Origin: Liolophura sinensis
Taxonomy: Eukaryota; Mollusca; Polyplacophora; Chitonida; Chitonidae
DNA: 64,000 bases
Assembly: GCF_032854445.1 (NCBI RefSeq)
Contig: NC_088297.1
Span: 6,511,991-6,575,990 of the forward strand
Direction: 5' to 3'
Positions 1 to 9,162 of this stretch are shown here, one piece after another; within the stretch, counting starts at the first letter, position 1; every line of letters begins with the position of its first letter. The translations under genes and the position numbers were made by a program. The notes beneath the pieces were generated by a model, which saw nothing but the letters and a program-made list of their open reading frames with translations, did not search any database and was not told the origin of the DNA.

Positions 1-535
1 GAGTTTACCCGCGTTGTTTGAGGATTTGGCGGGGTTATGCACGTAGGTCACAACCGATATTAGACGTTGACCTCTGACCTTTAATTACGAATTAATTGAT
101 TAAAACTCAACATTGCCTGGACTTGTAAGCCTTAGTAGCCGCCTTATCCACAATATGTGGCAAATAGAACTGGACGCGCCCATCATTCTGGCTAACCGTA
201 TACACAAGTATGGATGCGTCCGTCATAATGGCTCCAGTATCCACTTGATGGACGCGTTCATCACAATTTGCTACTCATATTGTATGAGTAGCCACCTGAC
301 GCGTCCAACATACTTTGGCTACCTAGTAGCCTCAAGTTTGGACGCGTTTGTTCGGGTTATGCTACTGAACACGCCCAGTGAACGTAACAAATGCGCTTGG
401 ATGCGTCCATCAAGTGGCTACTCTGGTAGTCCATGGCCTAATGGCTAGTGGCTACTGGACGCGTCATTTTGCTACTTACAGTGTTAGCGTTAATAACAAA
501 TGCTACACATGAAAGATTACGACTTACAGTGAACA
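1..535. repeat. Left long inverted repeat of a ~12-kb unit
   Basis: This segment matches the reverse complement of 11465-12189. The shared order is a GTTTACCCGCG end, GGCGGGGTTA, CACGTAGGTCACAA, a TGACCTCTGACCT block, then a long stretch with repeated GGACGCGTCC-like motifs every 40-70 bp, ending near TTACAGTGTTAGCG and GACTTACAGTG. It begins at or just before the window edge, so the outer boundary and any target duplication cannot be seen. Long inverted repeats with subterminal motif arrays are typical of DNA transposon ends. A plain inverted duplication is the alternative. Confidence 0.8.
68..80 (-). promoter_or_regulatory. Perfect DR1 hexamer pair in left inverted repeat
   Basis: The sequence is TGACCT-C-TGACCT, the reverse of AGGTCA-N-AGGTCA. 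This is the classical DR1 arrangement recognised by nuclear receptors such as RXR, HNF4 and COUP-TF. It is retained in the right repeat at 12108-12120. Function is inferred only from the motif. Confidence 0.35.
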
Positions 536-685
536 TAAGACAGGTCGATTTTGTGAAAATTCCAACAATCTTCACATATGCCGAGAGGAAACCAGAAGTT
601 ACTCAACGCTGGTATTATAGGTACTGATTAAGCGTGTAATTGTGCATTGATTTCTATAATTAAATATATATAGATATTTTCACTG

Positions 686-1057
686 CTATCGTCTGTCTCT
701 ACTATCACTGGTCGCCTGACACGTCGCTTTCTTTTCCTCGTGTCGTTCACTCTGATCTCTATTGTTTCCTCCTGTATTACCCTTTCCTCTACCTGCTATT
801 TTACGCATCGCCGTGTCTTCTAGCTCCTTCTTCGCTCTTAGGATCAGCTGGCGGTGCCGCCTCGTGTTTTGTACCTTATGTATCCTCCTTAGGTGTCGGT
901 TGAACCTACTGAAAGGTATTGTGCAGATAGGGCACGTCAATATCACTTGTCTCCGACGGCGGCCGGGAATCTGGCGTTTGTCTGTCTCTTTTGTGGAGTC
1001 GCATCTTCCGGGTTCTGGTTGGCCCTCGAGAGGTCTGTATTCCCACGTGCGATACAC
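686..1057 (-). CDS. Small basic ORF with one C2H2-like zinc finger
   Basis: This 123-residue reading frame lies just inside the left inverted repeat and points towards it. Residues about 40-60 read as a zinc finger with spacing C-x2-C-x9-H-x4-H (CPICTIPFSRFNRHLRRIH), followed by an Arg/Lys-rich region. The short C-to-H spacing with an RH-L-x3-H ending differs from canonical transcription-factor fingers and resembles fingers in mobile-element proteins. The first methionine was taken as start. No TATA box, intron or neighbour confirms expression, and three other frames are open across parts of the same DNA. It may be a decayed piece of the inverted-repeat unit's own coding capacity. Confidence 0.35.
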   Translation of the reverse strand: MYRTWEYRPLEGQPEPGRCDSTKETDKRQIPGRRRRQVILTCPICTIPFSRFNRHLRRIHKVQNTRRHRQLILRAKKELEDTAMRKIAGRGKGNTGGNNRDQSERHEEKKATCQATSDSRDRR

Positions 1058-2178
1058 TGGCTTGTCCCCTCGCTGTCCGTGTCTGGTTGGGGATTAGCGC
1101 ACTTATGGATCGCTCTTCCACAGATGAAGCTGGTGAGGCACATGTTTGACGTTGGTGACCGCTTCATCCGGCCCCTCTTCAGCGGAGCTTGTGACACTCT
1201 GGTGCTCCCCGTCCGAAGGCGCTAGAGTGACGATGTCCTGAGAAAGGTGTCCGCCTCAGACGAAGACAACAATATTCTGCAGGCCAGAGGCTTTTCTGCC
1301 CTCTTCAGGGGTATGTCCATTTCTTCCTCGCCAGTGCACTCGTCGGACACCTACTTCTTCTCTGGCGTTCTTTCCCCAGTTATGCACTGTAAAGAAGATA
1401 GTGTAAAAACAGAAATACGGAGATGATACTAATCCACTCATATTTATGTTGGGTTATTTCCCTTAAAAGCACAGAGTAAGGCAAAGCACACATACTATCA
1501 TCAATAGATACATGTATGCTCACATTCGTACATATATATATCCTCACTTACATATGTCATATTCCTATATAAACAAGTGCAAGCAAAGTGCATAAAAACA
1601 CATAATACATGCACAAAATCATCTAAACATATATTACCCATCTTAATTCACTCGTCTATGGCGACAAAATCATGAGCTAGTAGTAAAATGCACATAGACT
1701 AAGACAAAGCACACACACTAGCATATATAGATAACTGTATACTCACATTCGTACATGTATATCCACAACCGTACCCATCGTGCACAGACAAATACACAAT
1801 ACATGCATATAATTGTTAAAACAAATATTACTTACCTCTATTCGCTCGTCTGTCACCCTAAATTCGTGATTGCGTGGTACAGTGACCAAAGCCGTAGACG
1901 TTGTGACCTTCAGCATAGAGAAAAAGACGCTTACATGTTAAGAACATGAACAGGGAGTAAAGTGACGAAAACAGATCACCCCACAGACAGATAAGATACA
2001 TATGAAATATGCTAAAAATATATGAAAAATAACCTTTAAACATTTTTTTTTAAAAATACCCGTTTGACCCATGACGGTGAAATTTCAATATGTCATAACT
2101 TTTGAAGTTGTGGCACTTTTATGTTCAGATTTCTGTCCAAGACTGGTCTTGTACAGCGTTGAGTTTTAGGCAACCAAC
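1058..2178. other. No gene seen; AT-rich with CATA/TACA-rich tracts
   Basis: Only short frames are present. Two related stretches near 1490-1640 and 1680-1830 share 'acacactatcatc', 'catacatgta' and 'aatacatgca' phrases and look like a diverged direct duplication about 200 bp apart. Nothing codes convincingly. Confidence 0.5.
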
Positions 2179-2589
2179 TTGATGTACCCAGTTCGATCAG
2201 GCTATATTTTTTCGTCGGTTTCTATTGAGACGATAACACAAGCTGCTGTTTTGGCAAAAATGGGAGAGCCGGAAGATCAGCAGGGCAGTGCCCCAGCTGA
2301 CCCACCTGTGAAATTGGAGGAGTGGGAGCTATGTTGGAAGTATGGGAATGTTGGACCCCCGCTCCTTCCTGCATGCCCTCCAACAGCCCCCCCCACCCCC
2401 CACCCCCCATCCCGCTCTCCTAAGCCACCTGTCCGGCCTACAGACAGACTCCCAGCTGTACCTCCCAGGGCACCAATAAAGGCGATGTCACGTGTGGAAA
2501 TCAAAACCGAAGCTGATGCTGAGATGTTCGAGATGACGCAGTTGCCTGAATTTGACATTTTAAACAGTTTAGTGTTGTTTCTTCCATGA
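2179..2589 (+). CDS. Proline-rich ORF of an (ATAC)n-tailed element, copy 1
   Basis: The frame is 136 residues and its middle (about 60-100) is proline-rich with repeated PP and PxxP patterns. The end is acidic and hydrophobic (EMFEMTQLPEFDILNSL). About 170 bp downstream begins a 300-bp segment also found, inverted, at 25640-25925, where another proline-rich ORF (25998-26396) sits in the equivalent upstream position. The paired layout supports a shared mobile family rather than chance. No enzymatic domain is visible. The start codon is uncertain: two methionines open the frame. Confidence 0.35.
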   Translation: MMYPVRSGYIFSSVSIETITQAAVLAKMGEPEDQQGSAPADPPVKLEEWELCWKYGNVGPPLLPACPPTAPPTPHPPSRSPKPPVRPTDRLPAVPPRAPIKAMSRVEIKTEADAEMFEMTQLPEFDILNSLVLFLP

Positions 2590-2759
2590 GGGGCACCGTG
2601 GTCGGCTTCTGGAACCGAGTAATCTCCTCGATAGAGCGGCGCTTCTCGGTGATCTTCGGCGCCGCCCCAACTCAGATTTGGCGGACGCGAAGTCTTTGCC
2701 TTAGTTTTTCTTCATTAACTGTACTTTTCTGTTTACTCCATTGTAATTGGGAGCCGTTT

Positions 2760-3064
2760 GTGTGACATTTCTTTTGCTCCTCTAATTAGGAGCTGGGGCA
2801 CGGTAATTGGCCCCAGGAACCCAGTAATTGGTTCCTATCACTAATCATTCAGCAGAACCTCTTCGTGGTGTTAGTGGGAAACAGATATATCATCTGGTTA
2901 ATGCTGCTGACTACTTGGTTTCTTGTTGGGTTTGAGTCGTTTCCAAGTGCCAAAGTCCCATGAAAAATAACCCAAATTACTTATATATAAAAAAAGATAC
3001 ATACATGGATACATAGATACATAGATACATACATACATACATACATACATACATACATACATAC
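2760..3064 (+). repeat. 3' end of (ATAC)n-tailed repeat family, copy 1
   Basis: The block runs from GCTCCTCTAATTAGGAGC (a near-palindrome) through GGCCCCAGGAACCCAGTAATTGG and CCACGAAGAGG-type sequence to an ATACATAC tetranucleotide tract (about 2998-3064). The same order occurs on the minus strand at 25925-25640, also ending in the tetranucleotide tract. A unit-length 3' end followed by a simple repeat tail is typical of non-LTR retroposition. Confidence 0.7.
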
Positions 3065-3065
3065 A

Positions 3066-3215
3066 TTGGGTCAGGAACCTGCGGATGGCCGTGGGTTTCC
3101 CCCGGGCTCTGCCCGGTTTCCTCCCACGCCAATGCTGGCCGCCGTCGTATAAGTGAAATATTCTTGAGCACGTCGCAAAACACCAATCAAATAAAAAAAT
3201 AAATAAATAAGCATA
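3066..3215 (+). mobile_element. tRNA-derived SINE, 5'-truncated
   Basis: This starts in the body of the SINE (ACCTGCGGATGGCCGTGGG) and runs through the CCCGGGCTCTGCCCGG palindrome, GCTGGCCGCCGTCGTATAAG and GAAATATTCTTGAG to an AATAAATAAATA tail. The tRNA-like head is missing. The full-length relative at 63532-63813 supplies the missing 5' part. Confidence 0.85.
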
Positions 3216-3243
3216 CATTGGTATCATGTACATATATATTGCT

Positions 3244-3256
3244 TGACCTCTGACCT
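3244..3256 (-). promoter_or_regulatory. Third perfect DR1 hexamer pair
   Basis: TGACCT-C-TGACCT is identical to the left-end copy at 68-80. The next bases (CTTGGCTACTAGGTAACCTC) also echo the inverted repeat near 308-330, so this looks like a fragment of the terminal sequence lying inside the unit. Confidence 0.3.
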
Positions 3257-3639
3257 AAAAACTTGGCTACTAGGTAACCTCGAAAATGGCGATATTTTCT
3301 AACCCTGCGCAGCGTAAGTCCTATTGAATGGAATTGCATTGTGGGAGTTTAAACAACCATTGTTATTTAATCTAACCGTTCGCACAATTGTAATTGTGCT
3401 GCGGAGAGCCTATAACTCATCAGGTTCAAAACCAATCTGAGATATCTCCATACATGTTTCATCTACTCGTAGGTACTTGTGTGGCGAAGTACACCGTCAA
3501 AGAGCGAGTTCAAAGATAAAAAACGTTACAAGGATATGCAAAAATTTAAAAGCAGATTCAGAATCAGAGGCTCAAAATACACCAAAATACATTCAAAATA
3601 TTTGAAATGTCAAAACTAGTTGTGACGTCACAACGTCCG
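3257..3639. other. No gene seen
   Basis: AT-rich unique-looking sequence between a terminal-repeat-like fragment and the dispersed repeat at 3640. There are no long frames and no recognisable motif. Confidence 0.5.
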
Positions 3640-3980
3640 GCAATTAAAGTTTTTACCGGAAGTCAAAGATTTTCTCAAACTTAATGTAATTGCCAACGGT
3701 CTACGGTTCATTGGTTTTGAGAAAATGTTAAACAATTTCATTTCAAATTCAACATGGCGGCCAAACCACATGACATGAAGAAATCGAGCTCCGTAGTGCA
3801 CAACTTCAGATATTGGGGAATTTTACTGCAAAGGTTCAAGTCTAGGCTGTATGCTGCTCACAAAATCGGTGGAATGTTAATAATCCGAACAATTTCAATA
3901 GGTGTCCCGCAGGACTACCTGCGTGGACCACTAAATATAGCTACTAAAGCAGCGATGCCGGGGTTCAAGCCAGTATTGCC
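3640..3980 (+). repeat. Dispersed repeat with conserved ATGGCGGCC ORF start, copy 1
   Basis: It is homologous to the reverse complement of 29480-29100 and, more weakly, to 14830-14720. All copies contain a GGTTCA-TTGGTTTTGAGAAAATG-like block about 60 bp upstream of an ATG followed by GCGGCC or GCCGCC. Here the frame runs 80 residues (3754-3996, starting MAAKPHDMKKSSSVVHNFR); in the 29-kb copy the same start is followed by a stop after HNFR. It may be the 5' end of an unrecognised element. Homology breaks at 3980, where the Gypsy element begins. Confidence 0.6.
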
Positions 3981-4024
3981 GGACAAAATGACTTAGCACA
4001 TGATAAAGTTACTGTTGATCCTTA

Positions 4025-5450
4025 ATGGTTGATAAGCCTTCTCTGAATTCAGTCACAGAGCCAGTTGAAAGCGAGATAGCGGGTTTATATCCGTCCTGTG
4101 TTGTTACAAAGCTATGTCTAGAAAAGTCAGTACAGACCAGGGGTAGTACTGTTGATTTGAGTGAGACTTTTCTCAACAACATGTTGGATGGAGATTCTTC
4201 CAAATTAGACAGCCAGCAGGAAGTAGATACTAATTCTGTTAGTGGTGATCAGTCATTTTGTAGGACTGAGTTGATTGCTGAACAACACAATGATCCAAGT
4301 ATTTCTTGCTTGTTTAATGATGCAGCTAAAGATGGTGAATCTTTACCTGACCCATGCTACTACTATGTCAAGTCTGGCATATTGATGCGGCAGTGGAGGC
4401 CTCCCGATATTTCGTTGGAGGATGAATGGGCAGTTAAGCATCAGGTAGTTGTGCCCAAGTCTTATCGTAAAGACATACTGACCATAGCGCATGAAACGCC
4501 GTTAGCAGGTCATTTAGGTGTTAATAAGACCTATCATAAGATTCTCAGTCATTTTTATTGGCCAGGAATAAGGAAAGATGTTACTGAATTTTGCAGGTCT
4601 TGTCATGCATGTCAGTTAGTGGGGAAACCTAACCAGACAATCCCCAAGGCAGCCTTGAGGCCTATTGTTGCAATTGGTGAGCCATTCAGTAGAATCTTAA
4701 TAGATTGTGTTGGTCCGCTACCTAAGACAAAGTCTGGAAATCAGTATATGTTAACCATAATGTGTACTTCAACTCGTTTCCCTGAGGCAGTTCCACTAAG
4801 GAATATTACTGCCAAGACTGTAATTAAGGCTTTAGTTAAGTTCTTCACCATGTTTGGTCTGCCTAAGTCAGTACAGTCAGACCAGGGTTTAAATTTCATG
4901 TCTGGTGTGTTCCAACAAGTTATGCATGAGCTAGGTATTAGCCAGTATAAGTCCTCAGCTTATCACCCACAAAGTCAAGGAGCACTAGAGAGATTCCATC
5001 AGACACTGAAAAGTATGATAAGAACTTACTGCTTTGAGACAGGGAAAGCTTGTGTTTGGCCATACTGTGCGTGGTCCACTACAGTTGTTCAAGGAAAAGT
5101 TTGTGTCTGGTGATAGTGACAATGTTAACCTATTACAGTATGTGTCAAGTTTTCGTACTAAGCTCAACAGAGTATGTGAGTTAGCCAGAGAGAATCTTAC
5201 AGCTTCTCGGAAGAGTATGAAAACTAAGTATGACAAAGAGACAGTAAGACGCAGATTTGAAGTTGGTCAGAAGGTATTGGCCTTACTTCCAGTTAGTGGT
5301 AAGCCACTTGAAGCTCGTTATTTTGGATCTTATGTAGTAGACAAGAGGCTAAGTGATCTTAATTATATTATTTTCACTCCTGATCGGCGCAAATCTAGAC
5401 AACTTTGTCACATTAACATGTTAAAGCCCTATGTAGACAGAGATAGCACT
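4025..5450 (+). pseudogene. Gypsy integrase, internally deleted and frameshifted
   Basis: The first frame (4025-5113) holds an HHCC zinc-binding module (HETPLAGHLG ... CRSCHACQ) and the catalytic core: the first Asp lies in LIDCVGPLP, the second in SDQGLNF, and the Glu in GALERFH. After FETGK the frame is lost. A second frame starting near 5034 resumes with VFGHTVRGPLQLFKEKF, so about 25 residues are missing at the junction. It continues to a C-terminal GPY/F-like module (KVLALLPVSGKPLEARYFG) near 5270-5410. The enzyme would insert element cDNA into the genome; this copy cannot make an intact protein. Confidence 0.85.
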
Positions 5451-5469
5451 GATCTCAATGTTGTACATC

Positions 5470-6090
5470 CTAGTGGAGTTGTTATCTCTTGTTTTCCAGT
5501 GCCAAGTTGTAAGAGAATTAAAGCGTTTTTTGGGCATGGCAGGTTATTATCGAAAGTTCTGTAGGAACTTTTCATTTGTTAGTGAGCCACTAACTCAGCT
5601 GTTAAAGAAAGGTGCTAAATTCTTGTGGTCCATTGAGTGTCAGAGATCTTTTGATAGATTAAAGGCCATGCTAAGCAGCGGCCCCATACTTGTAGCACCT
5701 GATTTTAATTTACCATTTAAGCTAGCTGTTGATGCTAGTGATATGTCTGCTGGGGCAGTTTTGTTACAAGAAAATGAAACAGATCACGTTGATCACCCTG
5801 TATGTTTTTTCTCTCGCAAGTTTGACAAGTGCCAGAGAAATTATTCGACAATGGAAAAGGAGTGTCTGTCCTTGATTCTAGCATTACAGCATTTTGAAGT
5901 ATATGTGACTTCGTCAAGTTACCCCATTGTTGTGTATACAGATCACAATCCCTTAACCTTCTTGCACAAACTAAAAGGTAAAAACCGAAGATTGTTACGG
6001 TGGAGTTTGCTTTTGCAAGAATTTAATCTAGAGATTAGACACATAAAAGGGAAAGATAATGTGATTGCTGATTGTTTGTCACGTGTATAG
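5470..6090 (+). pseudogene. Gypsy RT thumb and RNase H fragment
   Basis: The frame at 5458-6090 opens with ELKRFLGMAGYYRKFC, the junction between RT palm/thumb and RNase H in Gypsy polyproteins. It continues through the RNase H acidic residues in LAVDASDMSAGAVL, TMEKECLSL and VYTDHNPLTFL, ending at KGKDNVIADCLSRV. The phrase FPVPSCKR just upstream (about 5490) is in another frame, so one base is shifted there. Fingers and palm, including the YxDD box, are absent, implying a deletion between the integrase C-terminus and this point. Confidence 0.85.
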
Positions 6091-6192
6091 TTGGTTTTCT
6101 GCAGCTTTGTTTTTAAAGACTGTGGTAAACGTTATTATTATTCATGATTATGAATATGTTAAAGAAAGTTTTATGCAAAACTTTCTTTCCCT

Positions 6193-6204
6193 GAAGGGTG
6201 GGGG
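6193..6204 (+). other. Polypurine tract before the 3' LTR
   Basis: A purine-rich run (GAAGGGTGGGGG) lies immediately before TGTTA, the expected start of the LTR. It is the usual plus-strand priming site of LTR retrotransposons. Confidence 0.6.
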
Positions 6205-6427
6205 TGTTATGTATGATTATTTAACTTTTTCATGTACTGTTAGTCTGCGGACCTTTGTGAAAGCATAACAGGCCCTGTTATATATGTACAGCGCGGACCT
6301 GGTGGAAAGCACCTTGTTCAAGGCTTTGTTTATTTTACTGGCTGTTCATTGGCTGTTAATTCTGTGTTTAAAAATAGTTGAATCCACCTGGAGCGTATAT
6401 AAGCCGTGTTTTCTGTGCAGAAATATT
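6205..6427 (+). repeat. 3' LTR, first part (U3 with TATA box)
   Basis: It begins TGTTATGTATG after the polypurine tract. A TATA box (GTATATAAGCC) lies near 6395. The LTR appears interrupted soon after, by the SGNH retroposon. The break point is approximate because no clean target duplication was found. Confidence 0.55.
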
Positions 6428-6500
6428 CTCCTTACTAAAAGAATACATCAAATCGACGGGTTACGAAAGCCGAATCTGATAAAACACAATTGACCAACAA

Positions 6501-6712
6501 CGGCGATACCTTGATTCTGAGGGCCGTTTCTGCTCTAGTCAACAATACGTCACCTTCTCTGATTAAAAACGGTGCATTCTCCGTAATTACCAAACACATA
6601 TACTAACAACGGCGATACCTTGATTTTGAGGGCCGTTTATTCCACAGATACATAATTTCTCCCTACAACTTTATCCCCAACTATATCGGCGATACCTTGA
6701 TCTTGAGGGCCG
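6501..6712 (+). repeat. Three spaced copies of CGGCGATACC...GAGGGCCG motif
   Basis: The ~26-bp motif CGGCGATACCTTGAT-N-TTGAGGGCCG-like occurs at 6501-6526, 6610-6635 and 6687-6712. The core is nearly invariant and the sequence between copies is unrelated. The ends (CGGC ... GGCCG) could pair as a short hairpin. The position is upstream of the SGNH ORF, in what would be its 5' untranslated region. Confidence 0.75.
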
Positions 6713-7106
6713 ATAAAACGTCCATGAAACCAATCTGCAAAAACATAGCACACGAAAACAATGTAACCACAAAAGTTGATAACTGTAGTAATTAATAATA
6801 TTTCTCCATTAACTAATCTGCCCTCTTATTTGTTGTTATTTATCTATTCTTATTAGTTGATATTTATTTTCTATTTATTTACAAATGTGTATATATCATA
6901 CGAGGGCAGACCCTCTATCAATTTCTGATTGGTAGGTATACCACTAATTTGCTCCTAAATATCTGTTTTATCAAATATCTTCTTGCTTAAGATATACATT
7001 ATCTCATAAACAAAACCCCTTCGCAAATCAAAAATGCAACTATGTTGTATATTTGTTTTCTCTATTTGTTTTCACAGGGAAAAAAAAAAATAAAAAAATA
7101 AAAAGG

Positions 7107-7673
7107 ATGAAAATCTTTATTATCGGCAGCAGTTACGTTCATAGACTGGAGAATAGTATCCTTCGAAATTCGATCCCAAACTCTAGAATCGACTTTGGAA
7201 CAGGCCAGGACATTCGGTTTTTTGGCATTGGGGGAGCTAGAGTTGGGACACTTAGATGCTCTGGAAGATTGGAAAGTCTCCTTCAGGAGACAAAACCTGA
7301 CCTAGTTATCCTTCACATTGGGGGAAACGATGCGGACTCTCACAAATCAGCAGCAGCAATTTGCGCTGATATCTTAGACTATGTTGGTGCACTTAAAACG
7401 AAATTCCAAATTCCAAGGATCTACATCAGCCAGCTTCTTTACCGTCAGGTAACTCGGCGAATTTCGGTCCACATTTATAATACAAAAATCCATGAAATTA
7501 ACAAGAAGCTGACAAACAACCAATTGGCCACCTTTTGGAGACACCGGGGACTGATCCGACCACAAAAACAAATTCTAACCAACGACGGAGTGCACCTAAA
7601 CACTCTAGGCCAGGAACTGTTCTACCGGTCTATGAAACGTGCTGTCTGCGCCGCCATGGGAGGCCAAAAATAA
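7107..7673 (+). CDS. SGNH-hydrolase-like (esterase) ORF of a retroposon
   Basis: The 189-residue protein, if started at MKIFIIGSS, shows SGNH/GDSL landmarks in order. The block I serine strand is IIGSSYVHRL (residues 3-12), block III is HIGGNDAD (about 73-80), and the block V Asp-x-x-His is NDGVHLN near residue 162. An upstream in-frame extension to 7053 is possible, but its AAAAAATAAAA-coded lysines look untranslated. Esterase domains of this kind are known in ORF1 proteins of CR1/L2-type LINEs. The frame is fully open, unlike nearly all neighbouring element genes, suggesting a young insertion or constraint. Retroposition-associated RNA or membrane function is inferred from the family, not seen. 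Confidence 0.75.
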   Translation: MKIFIIGSSYVHRLENSILRNSIPNSRIDFGTGQDIRFFGIGGARVGTLRCSGRLESLLQETKPDLVILHIGGNDADSHKSAAAICADILDYVGALKTKFQIPRIYISQLLYRQVTRRISVHIYNTKIHEINKKLTNNQLATFWRHRGLIRPQKQILTNDGVHLNTLGQELFYRSMKRAVCAAMGGQK

Positions 7674-8376
7674 AAATTGGAAATAGAGAAGGAAATCAAT
7701 TAAAGAAGAAGACAGGGAAAACAATAAGAAGACCCATGGGACCAAAGAAACTTAACAACCAGGAAACGAAGACCAGAAACATGAAAGACATTATGACAAT
7801 AGGACTATCTCTTGCTTCAACTAAGTGGATGAGGCCTGACATCCTTGCTCCTCATTTATACTTGTCGCACCTGTTACAGGCACAGGTTTCCAGTACGCTG
7901 GTTTTTCCTGGACGGCGTCCGGTATAAGTGGCGGGAGCTCCTTAACTCCACGCCACAGAGGAGGAAGCAAGAGAACAAAACTGTTAACCAATAAATAAAG
8001 GCACTACTGTTGTTTTCTCTCTGTGTAAATTTCTGTATAGGCAACTCATTGTAATTTTTTAATGCAGATCTATGTGTTTCTAATGTAAAGATAACGTTAA
8101 TCCTTGTAAATAGCTTACTATTTATCCCCTTTCTGTTAAATGACCATGGCAGCATTTGAACCTATAGAATAAGCTGTAACATGCTACCACAAAGAGGTTA
8201 ATCCCACTAATTGACTCATGTACATATGTAAATAGTATACCAACGCACTGCTGTTATGTAACCAAAATATTCATGTGTTAAAAAAAAAATAATAAAACAC
8301 TGATTTGATGGGCCACGATATCCGCCAGGAAAGTGGCCCTAAAACCAGTAAACAAACAAAAAAACAAACAGAGAGG

Positions 8377-9162
8377 AGGTATTTTTGCTGCATCCACTGG
8401 GAGCCAGGAGAGTGTGCGACGCCCTCGTATCGAGTCCATTATATTTATATGAGCTGGTGATGCCAGTTTCGTTTGGGAGGACAGATTTTTATGCCGGCAC
8501 CGTTTGTGTACCACAGTAGTACTGATGTCTGGTTTATGTGAATTTCTGCGGAAGTCACGTTTATTGGTGTTCGGATCTTTATTATGATTATACAGTGTTG
8601 ACTGTGTAATTTGTTTAACACGCTGACCTCACCTGACCGACAAGGTCGTCAAGGACTCTAAACTGAAGTTTTCAGTTGTGCAAAGGACGTTCGTTCTGCC
8701 ACAAGGTGACATTACTCTACGTCTCTGAAAGGCTCGTTTGTGAATTTCTGCGGGAAATTGTTCTAAAGTGGATTATACCTCCATGCCTGTATTTACCCTG
8801 TGTTGTGCTCTGCGGGTGTGACGTCATTCAAAGGCTTGACTGTTCCAGTTCTGTGTAACCTGTGTACTGTGTTCGCGTTCGCTAACCTAGCGAAGTACCT
8901 GACTGGGACAATTTGTGACTTGTGTGAATTGTGTGTTTATCCCATGGTCTTTACGTTGGATCTCCTGGAATACGTTCCTTGGGATGCAAAGGTGAACTGG
9001 AAACTTTTAAAGACCGGTAATACTGATGTGTATGTTTTTTTATGTTGTTGTTGTTGAACTGTCTGTAAAACTGTACGTCTCATTTTATATATAAAGCATT
9101 GTTTACATTGTAATATTGAGTCACTGAGTCTGTTTTCTGTTGCTGTTTTCAATACCGTAACA
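8377..9162 (+). repeat. Probable 3' LTR, second part
   Basis: This is the segment after the A-rich tail of the nested retroposon. It ends CCGTAACA at 9162, and TAACA is the inverted match of the TGTTA at 6205. The dispersed host repeat resumes at the next base. A polyadenylation-like TATATAAAG lies near 9090. No second LTR is in the window to confirm it. Confidence 0.5.

Larger units (their letters stand above)
6428..8376 (+). mobile_element. SGNH-esterase retroposon without RT (half-LINE-like)
   Basis: A roughly 1.9-kb unit inside the Gypsy LTR. It has three short repeats near its 5' side, one ORF (SGNH domain, 7107-7673), a ~450-bp 3' region ending CCCTAAAACCAG and an A-rich AAAC/AAAAAAAC tail. 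The same 3' region is found inverted at 20073-20489 as a 5'-truncated copy with a 13-bp target duplication, so the family moves by target-primed retroposition. No reverse transcriptase is present between ORF and tail. Its 5' boundary is estimated. Confidence 0.6.
3981..9162 (+). mobile_element. Decayed Gypsy-type LTR retrotransposon with nested retroposon
   Basis: This contains integrase, RNase H, a polypurine tract and a 3' LTR, with no 5' LTR or gag in the window. The insertion is framed by a dispersed repeat whose other copy (minus strand, around 29100-29047) lacks it: homology stops at 3980 and resumes at 9163. The order integrase then RT-thumb/RNase H then LTR differs from the usual Gypsy order (RT, RNase H, integrase) and fits Gmr1-type elements, or a rearranged copy. 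Several frameshifts and deletions make it non-autonomous. Confidence 0.75.

Noticed and set aside
7535-7927. 130-residue frame overlapping the SGNH ORF end
   Set aside because: The first part is an out-of-frame shadow of the SGNH ORF, and the remainder lacks any motif.
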